Assembly: GCA_964585305.1 (NCBI GenBank)
Contig: CAZPDM010000078.1
Span: 1-21,780, forward strand
Direction of reading: 5' to 3'
DNA from: CAZPDM01 sp964585305
Lineage (GTDB): Bacteria; Planctomycetota; Uabimicrobiia; Uabimicrobiales; JABWCH01
DNA: 21,780 nucleotides
A program made the translations under genes and the position numbers. The notes beneath the pieces were generated by a model, which was not told the origin of the DNA, searched no databases, and saw only the letters and a list, made by a program, of their open reading frames with translations. This document shows, piece after piece, positions 8,538 to 15,846 of this stretch (positions within the stretch are counted from its first letter, which is position 1; each line of letters opens with the position of its first letter).

Positions 8538-11387
8538 ATGATATTAAAATACTTTTTCTTTTTTCTTTTACTTGTTTGCAACTGGAATGTTCTCCTAGGA
8601 CAACCAGAAAATGATAATCAGACTCAATTAAAGGAAGTTCGTTTAAAAAAAGGAATCGAACAACTTCATAACGGCAGTTATGATGTCGCTCGAATTACTT
8701 TGGAAAAATTAGTCTCACAAGAGGATCGTGCAATAGAACCTTTAATTGAAGTTTACCTTTGCACAGGAGCATATAACGAAGCCTTGGAACTTGCTAATAC
8801 GCTTATAACCAGCGAAGATCATTCTTTACGTGGAAAGCTATTACGTGGCGAAGTTTATATGATTCTTGGCAGATATACTGAAGCCAAAATTTCTTTTTTA
8901 GAAGCCTATAGTCAAAAGTCTGATGATATTATTTCTCTTTCTCATCTAGGAAATTATTACTATACAATTGGTAATAGTGAAAAGTACCTGGAATATTTCG
9001 GACAAATCTTTGATCAATACGATCCTGATCAGAATTATTCCGCAGAGGAATTGACGCATATTGCCCATGCCTGTCGTATTTATGCAATGAAAAGCGATGA
9101 AACAGATCGCAGTGATACATTAAAAACTATCATTCAGGAAATCTTGCCTGCTGCAATAAAAAACGATCCCTATCATTTTCCTGCCTATCAAGAAATGACA
9201 GAAATTTTGCTTGATGCCTTCAGTTTTATAGATGCTAAAACGACATTAGAGGAAGCTCTAAAACTTAATCCACATCAGCCTTTTATATTGTATACACAAG
9301 CAAAATTTCAAGCCGCACAATATGCACTAAAATCTAAAGTTTTAGAAAGTTTAGAGCATTGCTTAAAAATACATCCTAAAATGGTTCAAGCAATGGCATT
9401 ATCTGCTGCTATTTGTCTTTCAGATGAAGAATATACATTAGCTCAAAAGCATATAGAATCTGCATTGGCAATAAATCCTAATAATTTGGAAGCATTATCT
9501 GTACAAGCAGCAATTTATTATATGCAAAATCGCGAAACTGCATACCAAGAACAATGTAAAAAAATTTTAGAAATCAATCCTAAATATGGCGAATTATACT
9601 TTACAGTGGCTTCTATGATTGGTCATAAAAGGCAATTTAGTACAGGTGTAGATCTCAATCGAAAAGCTATTGAACTCGATCCTTATTTATGGCATGCTCA
9701 TATCGAATTAGGCATGAGTTTAATGAGAACAGGTAATATTGAAGAAGCCACCAAGCAATTTCAAAAAATTAGAGAAGAATATAACTTCCATACTCAAAGC
9801 CATAATATGCTTTTGCTTCTCAATAAATATAAAGAATTTAAAGTATATAAGACTAAAAATTTTAAAATACGATTGCATATTAGCGAAGCAGATGCCATAG
9901 AACCTTTGCTTTCCAAAAATCTTGAAAAAGGATTCTCGATTCTTTCTCAGCAATATCAATTTTCTCCTCCTACTCCTATTTTATTTGAATTATTTCCCAG
10001 TCATGATGATTTTTCTGTACGAACTATTGGGCTTGATTCATTAGGAGCTAGTGGCGCATGTTTTGGCCAAGTTGTAGTTGCTGTATCTCCCAAATCTCGA
10101 AAATTAGGTTATTTTAATTGGGCTTCTGTAGCATGGCATGAACTTACCCACGTATTCACTCTATACCTTAGTAATTTTCAAGTTCCACGTTGGTTTACAG
10201 AAGGACTATCTGAATTTTCTGAGTTTCAAAGGAATTCTTCTAATCAACGCAAACATGATTCCCATCTTTATGCTGCATATTCTTCCGGAAAAATGCGTGG
10301 TATGGCAAAACTTAATGCTGGTTTTACAAGACCAGATTATGCTATGGAAATATCAATATGCTATTACCAAGCCGGCCTTATTTGTCAATATATTACAGAA
10401 AAATATAGTTTTAATCATTTGGTACAAATGTTACACTTATATCGTCAGGGAAAAAGCGATGCAGAAGTATTTTCTATCGCATTTAAACTTACTTTAGAAG
10501 AATTTGATCAACAATTTATAAAATGGTTGAAGAACAAAATATTTGATCGCATTAAAGTTTTTCCCTATATCACAGAAGAAAATTTTGAAGAATTAAAAGA
10601 TATAATTGAAGAAAGTCCAACGATTGAAAACTATACAAAACTGGCTATTGCATATTTACAATATCGAAGGTTGGCAGATGCGGAAAATTGCGCAGGAGAA
10701 ATAGCGCGACTAAACCCGAATCTTGCGGTTTCTTATGACATTATCGGCCAAATCGCATTCCATAAAGGAAATGTTGCAAAAGCTCAAAGAAATTTAGAAA
10801 AGGCAATCAGCCTGGGTTCTGAACAATTTGACACTTTGCATATTCTTGGAATGATTTACCATAATCAGAAAAAAATAGATCTTGCAATTTCTACATTAGA
10901 AAAAGCAAAGAAATCTTATCCTAATTTTACAGGAGAAAATAATCCATACGTTGTATTAGCTAAAATTTATAAGGCTTATGGACAAAGAGAAAAGTTTTTT
11001 AATCAAATTGAGGGATATATTCAACTTGAAGGAAGTGATTTTAAAGTTCGTGTGGATGTGGCCAAAGAATATATTAAAGAAAAAAAGTATCCCCGCGCAA
11101 TAGAACTCTTAAATGAAGCTTTGGATATTTATCCCTTAGAACCAGAAGTTCATGAACTTTTAGGAAAATCAGCAAATGAATCGAAGCAATGGGAATTAGC
11201 AATTCAAAGCTATACAATATTAGTATCTTTAAATAAGAAAAAAGCTGCGGAATATAATAATGATTTGGCAGAAATCTATCTGACGGGTTTAAACGATAAA
11301 GATAAAGCTAAATTTTATGCAGAAGAAGCATTACGTATTCAACCTGATTTCTCTCCAGCTAAAAAGATTTTAGAGAAAATTAAGTAA
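8538..11387 (+). CDS. Exported TPR protein with embedded MA-type zinc peptidase
   Basis: A 949-residue protein with an N-terminal signal peptide (hydrophobic residues about 4-20, cleavage likely near L-G-Q22), so it acts in the envelope. Residues about 35-430 are tandem TPR repeats (A-x-x-x-L-N-P-type helix pairs). Residues about 440-660 form a gluzincin domain of the peptidase MA type: W-H534-E535-L-T-H538 with a downstream third ligand W-F-T-E555-G-L-S-E, so the zinc ligands and the catalytic Glu are all present. Residues about 675-949 are a second TPR array. TPR plus MA-peptidase architecture is known from planctomycetes and other bacteria, but its substrates are unknown. The start has an AGGAAAA site (8527-8533) at good spacing. 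It lies between the orphan gene and the TssA-like gene; a hairpin follows it, so downstream genes may be expressed at a different level. Confidence 0.85.
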   Translation: MILKYFFFFLLLVCNWNVLLGQPENDNQTQLKEVRLKKGIEQLHNGSYDVARITLEKLVSQEDRAIEPLIEVYLCTGAYNEALELANTLITSEDHSLRGKLLRGEVYMILGRYTEAKISFLEAYSQKSDDIISLSHLGNYYYTIGNSEKYLEYFGQIFDQYDPDQNYSAEELTHIAHACRIYAMKSDETDRSDTLKTIIQEILPAAIKNDPYHFPAYQEMTEILLDAFSFIDAKTTLEEALKLNPHQPFILYTQAKFQAAQYALKSKVLESLEHCLKIHPKMVQAMALSAAICLSDEEYTLAQKHIESALAINPNNLEALSVQAAIYYMQNRETAYQEQCKKILEINPKYGELYFTVASMIGHKRQFSTGVDLNRKAIELDPYLWHAHIELGMSLMRTGNIEEATKQFQKIREEYNFHTQSHNMLLLLNKYKEFKVYKTKNFKIRLHISEADAIEPLLSKNLEKGFSILSQQYQFSPPTPILFELFPSHDDFSVRTIGLDSLGASGACFGQVVVAVSPKSRKLGYFNWASVAWHELTHVFTLYLSNFQVPRWFTEGLSEFSEFQRNSSNQRKHDSHLYAAYSSGKMRGMAKLNAGFTRPDYAMEISICYYQAGLICQYITEKYSFNHLVQMLHLYRQGKSDAEVFSIAFKLTLEEFDQQFIKWLKNKIFDRIKVFPYITEENFEELKDIIEESPTIENYTKLAIAYLQYRRLADAENCAGEIARLNPNLAVSYDIIGQIAFHKGNVAKAQRNLEKAISLGSEQFDTLHILGMIYHNQKKIDLAISTLEKAKKSYPNFTGENNPYVVLAKIYKAYGQREKFFNQIEGYIQLEGSDFKVRVDVAKEYIKEKKYPRAIELLNEALDIYPLEPEVHELLGKSANESKQWELAIQSYTILVSLNKKKAAEYNNDLAEIYLTGLNDKDKAKFYAEEALRIQPDFSPAKKILEKIK

Positions 11388-11394
11388 CTATAAG

Positions 11395-11442
11395 AACACT
11401 TTTCTATATTTGATGCTTTGCATGAAAGTGTAGAAAAGTGTT
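11395..11442 (+). terminator. Intra-operon hairpin before the TssA-like gene
   Basis: Perfect 12-base inverted repeat AACACTTTTCTA (11395-11406) and TAGAAAAGTGTT (11431-11442) with a 24-base loop that itself contains ATGCTTTGCAT. No U-tract follows. A second small palindrome, TGATTTCAAATCA (11442-11454), abuts it. It looks more like a processing, attenuation or stability element than a strong terminator. Confidence 0.45.
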
Positions 11443-11480
11443 GATTTCAAATCATTAGAAACTATGCAAAGGAGCTATTT

Positions 11481-12437
11481 ATGGCAGATGTTAGCATTCT
11501 TGATCAGGAGCTACCAAGTTCTGAAAATCCTGGATTAGAAACATTAGATCCTCGTTTTCAAGAAATTGCAGCTTTAGTAGAAAGTAGCGATTATCCTAAA
11601 GTGGCAGAACAGGCAGAGGCTTTATTCAATGATAATGTTTTTGATATTCGCATTATTGGATATTACTTGCAGGCGGCATTTTTAGAGCATGGGCTAAAAT
11701 CTCTGGAAGCAATTTTTTCTTGTTTAAAAAAATCTTTGGAAGAAAACTGGAATGCAATAGGACCAGTATCAAAAAAAGAAAAGCATACCCAAAGAAGTAT
11801 TTCCTGGTTATTAACTCAATTTAATGATGCTTTACTCTATCATAGAGAACAATCTGATGAAGACTGGAAAAAATGGATTCAAGAAGTTTCTAGTGATAAT
11901 ATTCAAAATATGTTGAATAATTGCGATCTTTTTCGACAAGCAGTATTGGCTAAGTTTGAAAATGCTGATAGCATTGAAACTTTAGAAAAAATAAAAAAAT
12001 GGTTAGAAGACTTTTATGTTACAATTGCGCCTCCTGCAGAATCAAAAGAAGAAGCGCCGCAAGAAGAAGAAAAATCTGAAAATCAAGAGGCAAAAGAAGT
12101 TTCACAACCAACAACAGGACAAAATAGTTTTCCCAATTTATCTATCGAAACTGCATATCCCTTGCAAATGCTGATCAGAAAAATTGAAGCCTTTAACGTT
12201 TTAGTAGAAAAGGAAAATTTTACTAAAGCTGCCATCATTGCAGATGACATTAACAACTTAATTTCAAATTTTGATCCGCGTATATATTTTCCTAAAACAT
12301 TTGCCAAATATTATAAAAATTTGAGCCATTCTATTGGCTCTATTGCCCCCTGCTGGGAAGAAAAGGAATCTTTGCCCTGGCAAATGATGAATCAGTTTTA
12401 TACTGTAGATTTAGAAGGATTTTTAGAAGAAGAATAA
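11481..12437 (+). CDS. TssA-like protein (ImpA N-terminal domain)
   Basis: A 318-residue cytoplasmic protein. Residues about 8-135 have the pattern of the ImpA_N domain of T6SS TssA proteins: an early L-P-x-x-x-N-P-G-L-E segment, D-P-R-F-x-E-I, then paired helices with D-I-R-I-I-G-Y-Y-L-Q-A-A (55-66), G-L-K-S-L (71-75), E-E-N-W (87-90), and T-Q-R-S-I-S-W-L-L (103-111). A Glu-rich linker (about 180-213) joins a short C-terminal helical domain containing F-D-P-R-I-Y-F-P (264-271). In T6SS, TssA coordinates baseplate assembly and sheath polymerisation. This protein lacks the long C-terminal ring-forming region of the best-studied TssA, so it belongs to a shorter class. It has a strong AAAGGAG site and lies 31 bases before the TssG-like gene, which supports the assignment. 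Homology is remote; I am fairly but not fully sure. Confidence 0.65.
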   Translation: MADVSILDQELPSSENPGLETLDPRFQEIAALVESSDYPKVAEQAEALFNDNVFDIRIIGYYLQAAFLEHGLKSLEAIFSCLKKSLEENWNAIGPVSKKEKHTQRSISWLLTQFNDALLYHREQSDEDWKKWIQEVSSDNIQNMLNNCDLFRQAVLAKFENADSIETLEKIKKWLEDFYVTIAPPAESKEEAPQEEEKSENQEAKEVSQPTTGQNSFPNLSIETAYPLQMLIRKIEAFNVLVEKENFTKAAIIADDINNLISNFDPRIYFPKTFAKYYKNLSHSIGSIAPCWEEKESLPWQMMNQFYTVDLEGFLEEE

Positions 12438-12468
12438 GAAATTAGTTTCCTAACCAAAGGAAATACGA

Positions 12469-13368
12469 ATGCAATCTATTCAAGAAATTCAAAAGAAAAT
12501 TCAAGAAAAAATCCATGAATTTGATCTTTATGCGTTGTTACAACTTTTAAATTATCTTGGTTTTCGCAGGAGCGAAATTCTATTTAAAAGTAATCTTACA
12601 ACAGTATCAACTTCAAATATTGTGGAAAATATTGAGTTTTTGTCCGAACCAATAAAACAAGTAGTTATTTTTTTAAACTTTGGTTTATTGAGTAATCAAA
12701 GTCCCCTACCTTCTTATTTTTTTAAAACAATAGAAAACGATACAATTATTGATGAAAAAGCCTTGACGGATTTCTTAGAGTTTTTTAATCATATTATCGT
12801 TGATAATTATCTAAATAACATTTGCCCAGAAAGTATCACATCTTTATATTCTAATTGGGAAACTGTAAAACGAGCATATTTAAGATTGGCAGGTGTTAAT
12901 TCTGTTGCTCTATTGCATCTTATGTTTTCCTTAGTTTTCCCAGAATTAGGTATCAATGTAGTTAAACGCAAACATAAACGCTCCTTAAAAAGCGATGGAA
13001 TGCGATTAGGATACTGTCGTTTAGCAGAAGGCTATATACTTGGAGCGTATGCAAGTGTTCCAGTAGCTGGGTTTGATGTTACATTATACTGCGATGAAGA
13101 ATATGATAGAAAAGATACATGGGCTGAAAAAATTGCCAAACGACTTTACACAATTCTTTTCCCTATTTTACAAGAAAAATTATTGGACTTAAAAGTAATC
13201 CTGGTTATTCGCTCCCAAAAAGGTTGGGTACAACTTTATAAACAAAGCTATTTAGGAATTGACAAAATTAAAGGGGGACTGGAAAAAAATCGTGTTGTTA
13301 TTATTTATGATGGCCTAGTAAAGGAAATGCAATGTCAACAAGATGTAAAGGATGCAATCAAGAAATAG
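12469..13368 (+). CDS. Divergent TssG-like baseplate protein
   Basis: A 299-residue protein. Its motif order follows the TssG family (T6SS baseplate, partner of TssF and TssK): an N-terminal F-D-L-Y-A-L-L-Q-L-L helix (18-27); a strand and turn with V-V-I-F-L-N-F-G-L-L-S-N-Q-S-P-L-P (65-81), matching the family's FxGLxGxxGPLP; D-F-L-E-F-F-N-H (101-108), matching FLDxFxHR; a mid L-A-G then F-P-E-L-G-I-N-V (157-164); L-G-Y-C-x-L-A-x-x-Y-I-L-G (180-192); and a C-terminal S-Y-L-G-I (260-264). The first Gly of GPLP and the Arg of HR are replaced, so it is a divergent member. In T6SS, TssG forms the clamp of the baseplate wedge with two TssF. No TssF, TssK or TssE is seen here. An AAAGGAA site precedes the start, and the 3' end overlaps the next gene by 37 bases. 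Confidence 0.6.
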   Translation: MQSIQEIQKKIQEKIHEFDLYALLQLLNYLGFRRSEILFKSNLTTVSTSNIVENIEFLSEPIKQVVIFLNFGLLSNQSPLPSYFFKTIENDTIIDEKALTDFLEFFNHIIVDNYLNNICPESITSLYSNWETVKRAYLRLAGVNSVALLHLMFSLVFPELGINVVKRKHKRSLKSDGMRLGYCRLAEGYILGAYASVPVAGFDVTLYCDEEYDRKDTWAEKIAKRLYTILFPILQEKLLDLKVILVIRSQKGWVQLYKQSYLGIDKIKGGLEKNRVVIIYDGLVKEMQCQQDVKDAIKK

Positions 13369-14126
13369 AAGAATTCCATAAAGTTGGTAATTGGCTATTT
13401 TGTCCAGCATGTTTTGACAAACTCTTAAATACTCCCCAGCCAAGTAATGATAGTAATAATGAGAATCTTCAAGATACAAAAGATGCGGAATCTTTCAGCA
13501 TACAAAAATCTTCTTTAGAATGCTATATCTGCAATGAAAAAATTTCCGGAATAGATTATAAAAAACTAGGAGATTGGCTAATTTGCCCCCAATGCTATCA
13601 AGAACTCCTGCCACAACATCATACTGAAAGAATGAATAGGGCAGAAGTTTCTCAGGAAAAAGAAGAGCCATATTCCTATATCCTTCCTAACCAAAAAAAA
13701 ATATTACAAGGCCAAAACGTAACAGAGGATATTATTTATCCAGGAACTTCTAGTGGAAAAAAATGCGATAATTGTGGAAGAAACTTAGTTGAAGGAGGCT
13801 ACTATTCTAGCGGAGAAAAAAAGTTTTGTCCAAATTGTTTTTACTCTTTAGCAGAAAAAAGTCTTGAAGAAGAAAAGAAAAAAAAAGAAGCAGAAAATTC
13901 ATCTACTTCCAAAAATAATAAAACAAATCAAGATAAAGAAAATTCAGCATCCCAGATTATTGAATGTGATAGTTGTGGGAGAAAATTGCCCTTGCAGTCT
14001 CTCCAAATGCTAGAAGGATTTTATATTTGTTCTGCTTGCCACAATACAAACTTAGCAATGTCGTTGAACATTGCTAAAAAACGCCATCAAAAATTGATGG
14101 AACAAAGAATGAAAGAAATAGACTAA
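13332..14126 (+). CDS. Protein with four LIM-like Cys4 zinc units
   Basis: A 264-residue cytoplasmic protein built from four similar treble-cleft-like zinc units, each with two CxxC pairs: C5/C8-C24/C27, C64/C67-C85/C88, C145/C148-C166/C169 and C212/C215-C233/C236. The gap between pairs is 15 residues in the first and 17 in the other three. Each has an aromatic/basic G-x-W/F-x-x-C-P-x-C type second half. The units are joined by long polar, Lys/Glu-rich, probably disordered linkers, giving a beads-on-a-string arrangement. The closest known pattern is the LIM or zinc-ribbon class used for protein binding; no DNA-binding or enzyme domain is visible. The start inside the tssG-like gene is fixed because the first CxxC begins at residue 5, and an AAGGA site sits 7 bases upstream. 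The 37-base overlap implies translational coupling. A scaffold partner for the TssA/TssG-like proteins is an inference. Confidence 0.75.
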   Translation: MSTRCKGCNQEIEEFHKVGNWLFCPACFDKLLNTPQPSNDSNNENLQDTKDAESFSIQKSSLECYICNEKISGIDYKKLGDWLICPQCYQELLPQHHTERMNRAEVSQEKEEPYSYILPNQKKILQGQNVTEDIIYPGTSSGKKCDNCGRNLVEGGYYSSGEKKFCPNCFYSLAEKSLEEEKKKKEAENSSTSKNNKTNQDKENSASQIIECDSCGRKLPLQSLQMLEGFYICSACHNTNLAMSLNIAKKRHQKLMEQRMKEID

Positions 14127-14127
14127 C

Positions 14128-15015
14128 ATGGCTAATTGCAAAATTCAAAAAATTTATTTTTATATTTTTATTATATTCAGTATTTTAGGATTTGAGACTA
14201 TACAAGCTCAAGTAGAATGGCCTAAAATTGCATTTTCTAAAGATGGAACTCAAATTTCTTATGAAACATTTGGAGTTGGAGAACCTGCTTTAGTGTTTAT
14301 ACATGGTTGGAGTTGTGATTCCCGTTATTGGCGTGCGCAATTACCATTCTTTTCTAAAAATAATCGTGTCATTATTATTGATCTTGCAGGCCACGGGCAT
14401 TCAGGGATGTCACGCACCAAATATACGATGGAAGCCTTTGGGGAAGATGTAAAGGCAGTAGTAGAAGCAACTGAAAGTAAAAAAGCTATCCTTATTGGGC
14501 ATTCCATGGGCGGATCGGTAATTGTAGAAGCTGCACAACTTATGCCAGATAAAATCATTGGCTTAATTGGCATAGATACGCTTGAAAATGTAGAATATCC
14601 AATGACTTCAGAAGAAATGAAGATGATGGTCGAGCCTTTAGAAAAAGATTTTAGAAAAGGTAGCCGTCAATTTATAGAATCCATGATTCTACCTAAAACA
14701 GCCCAAGAACTCCGCGAATGGATTCTTGCAGATGTCTCTGCGGCTCCTCCTGCTGTTGCGTTAAGTGCGATGAAAGAAATGATGCAACAATATATTACAG
14801 GAGAAGCAGCAAAAATATTTGAAAAAGTACGTCTTCCTGTTATCACTATAAATGGCAGTTTGTGGCCAATTAATTATGAAGCAAACAGGAAATATATGTT
14901 TTCTTTTGATGCAATTGTTTTAAAAGATGCAGATCATTTTTTGATGATGAATCAAGTTGAAGAATTCAATCAGGCATTAGAAAAAGCCATTCATATTCTT
15001 TTAGAAAAAAAATAA
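14128..15015 (+). CDS. Exported alpha/beta hydrolase
   Basis: A 295-residue alpha/beta-hydrolase with an N-terminal signal peptide (hydrophobic residues about 8-24, cleavage near I-Q-A-Q28), so it works outside the cytoplasm. The oxyanion H-G-W-S motif follows the first core strands, and the nucleophile elbow is G-H-S126-M-G-G. The catalytic His is probably H270 in D-A-D-H-F. The usual acid after strand 7 is not obvious: the segment reads N-G-S-L-W-P-I-N, so D150 after strand 6 (G-I-D-T-L) may serve, as in some haloalkane dehalogenases. The substrate is unknown; small-molecule esters are typical. It begins one base after the stop of the zinc-unit gene and is the last gene of the central operon, ending in the palindromic terminator. 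It is not established that it works with the TssA/TssG-like proteins. Confidence 0.85.
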   Translation: MANCKIQKIYFYIFIIFSILGFETIQAQVEWPKIAFSKDGTQISYETFGVGEPALVFIHGWSCDSRYWRAQLPFFSKNNRVIIIDLAGHGHSGMSRTKYTMEAFGEDVKAVVEATESKKAILIGHSMGGSVIVEAAQLMPDKIIGLIGIDTLENVEYPMTSEEMKMMVEPLEKDFRKGSRQFIESMILPKTAQELREWILADVSAAPPAVALSAMKEMMQQYITGEAAKIFEKVRLPVITINGSLWPINYEANRKYMFSFDAIVLKDADHFLMMNQVEEFNQALEKAIHILLEKK

Positions 15016-15066
15016 TTCTATATAAAAAACGCTCTTGTAAAAGAGCGTTTTTTATATAGAATTATT
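15011..15066. terminator. Perfect bidirectional palindromic terminator
   Basis: The 26-base arms at 15011-15036 and 15041-15066 are perfectly complementary around a GTAA loop. The core ACGCTCTT/AAGAGCGT is flanked by A-runs on one side and T-runs on the other, so each strand reads as a GC-containing stem followed by U-rich sequence. It lies between converging genes and contains both stop codons (15013-15015 plus strand, 15064-15062 minus strand) at symmetrical positions. Confidence 0.9.
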
Positions 15067-15601
15067 TTTTGTTTTCTGGAAGATACTCGCGTACTTTTTC
15101 ATTACCACGAGCATAAACCACTGTAAATTTCATTGCTGTAACTTTCCAACCATCGTTTGTTTTTTTCAATTTGTGGATATAATTGCCCCAAACTTCCCAA
15201 AGATCCGATCCATTTTTGATGGCTAAAATATTCAAAGCATATCCTTTTGAAAATACTTCTGCTTGTTCTCCACTTATAGTTATTTGGTGATTTGTTCGTA
15301 TATGAAAACTTTGTTTTTCAGGGAATAAGCCTCTTGTCCAGGCAGAAATTAAATCATCAGATTTAATCTTACAAGGACCGCCTCCCACTAAAGAGGAAAA
15401 ATCTACCTCTACTTCATCAGAAAAATACGAACGACATTTTTGCCATTCTTTAGCATCACATGTATTATCAATATCATCAACAATTCTTTTAATTTCCATC
15501 TCATCTAATAATTTTTGGATAACAAGAGTGTTGTCCTGAGAATAAGAATTCAGAGAGAAAAAAAACAATAAAAAAAATACAAAGATAAAATTTTTTTTCA
15601 T
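15062..15601 (-). CDS. Secreted NTF2/SnoaL-like small protein
   Basis: A 179-residue protein when started at the ATG at 15601-15599, which is followed at once by a signal peptide (M-K-K then a Phe/Leu-rich core to about residue 17, cleavage near S-Y-S-Q22) and preceded by an AAAGGG site. The frame extends 28 codons upstream, but that part has no signal character and overlaps the predicted promoter, so the shorter start is preferred. The mature part has the NTF2-like cone pattern: E-I-K-R-I-V-x-x-I-D helix, W-x-x-C-x-x-Y-F-S-D-x-V-E-V-D, S-F-H-I-R-T-N-H near the middle, and K-K-T-N-D-G-W-K-V-T-A-M-K near the end, typical of SnoaL-type domains. Such proteins bind small molecules or act as dehydratases or isomerases; no catalytic site can be assigned. 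It converges on the hydrolase gene and is divergent from fadI. Confidence 0.75.
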   Translation of the reverse strand: MKKNFIFVFFLLFFFSLNSYSQDNTLVIQKLLDEMEIKRIVDDIDNTCDAKEWQKCRSYFSDEVEVDFSSLVGGGPCKIKSDDLISAWTRGLFPEKQSFHIRTNHQITISGEQAEVFSKGYALNILAIKNGSDLWEVWGNYIHKLKKTNDGWKVTAMKFTVVYARGNEKVREYLPENKK

Positions 15602-15653
15602 GTTTTTCCCTTTGTTCAAATTATAATTAAAATGGTAGAAATTTATTTTTATG

Positions 15654-15682
15654 ATCTTATCATAAGACTTATTACACATCAA
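15654..15682 (-). promoter_or_regulatory. Candidate promoter of the SnoaL-like gene
   Basis: On the minus strand, TTGATG (15682-15677) and TAAGAT (15659-15654) are separated by 17 bases. Each box matches the consensus at four or more positions. It lies 53 bases upstream of the chosen ATG at 15601 and is inside the longer reading frame, which supports the shorter start. Confidence 0.4.
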
Positions 15683-15725
15683 CAAACTTTTTTTTGAAAA
15701 AAATTGTTATTTTAATAAAATTATC

Positions 15726-15754
15726 TTGATCCTATCTTTTTTTCGTGCTAGAAC
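15726..15754 (+). promoter_or_regulatory. Candidate promoter of the fadI-fadJ operon
   Basis: TTGATC (15726-15731), 17 bases, TAGAAC (15749-15754). The -35 box is good and the -10 box moderate (4/6). It would give a leader of about 85 bases before fadI, containing the small inverted repeat at 15793-15809. Confidence 0.35.
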
Positions 15755-15792
15755 TGAATTAGGCATTAAGTGTTTTTAACGTTGTTAAGTTT

Positions 15793-15809
15793 TACAATCA
15801 AAAATTGTA
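15793..15809. promoter_or_regulatory. Candidate operator upstream of fadI
   Basis: Inverted repeat TACAAT-CAAAA-ATTGTA with 6-base arms, between the candidate promoter and the AAGGAG site (15830-15835). The size suits a dimeric repressor half-site pair, but in AT-rich DNA such short repeats also arise by chance. Confidence 0.25.
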
Positions 15810-15846
15810 CTCAAACCATTCTCTTTTCTAAGGAGATCAGTCAACA

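Noticed and set aside
10138..10497. Open frame of 119 codons inside the TPR-peptidase gene
   Set aside because: It lies in another frame of a gene with clear domains, across the zinc site, and shows no motif or ribosome site of its own.
15602..15685. Extension of the SnoaL-like gene by 28 codons to an ATG at 15685
   Set aside because: The extra residues have no signal-peptide character, they would bury the clear signal peptide inside the protein, and they cover the best promoter match. The internal ATG at 15601 has an AAAGGG site.
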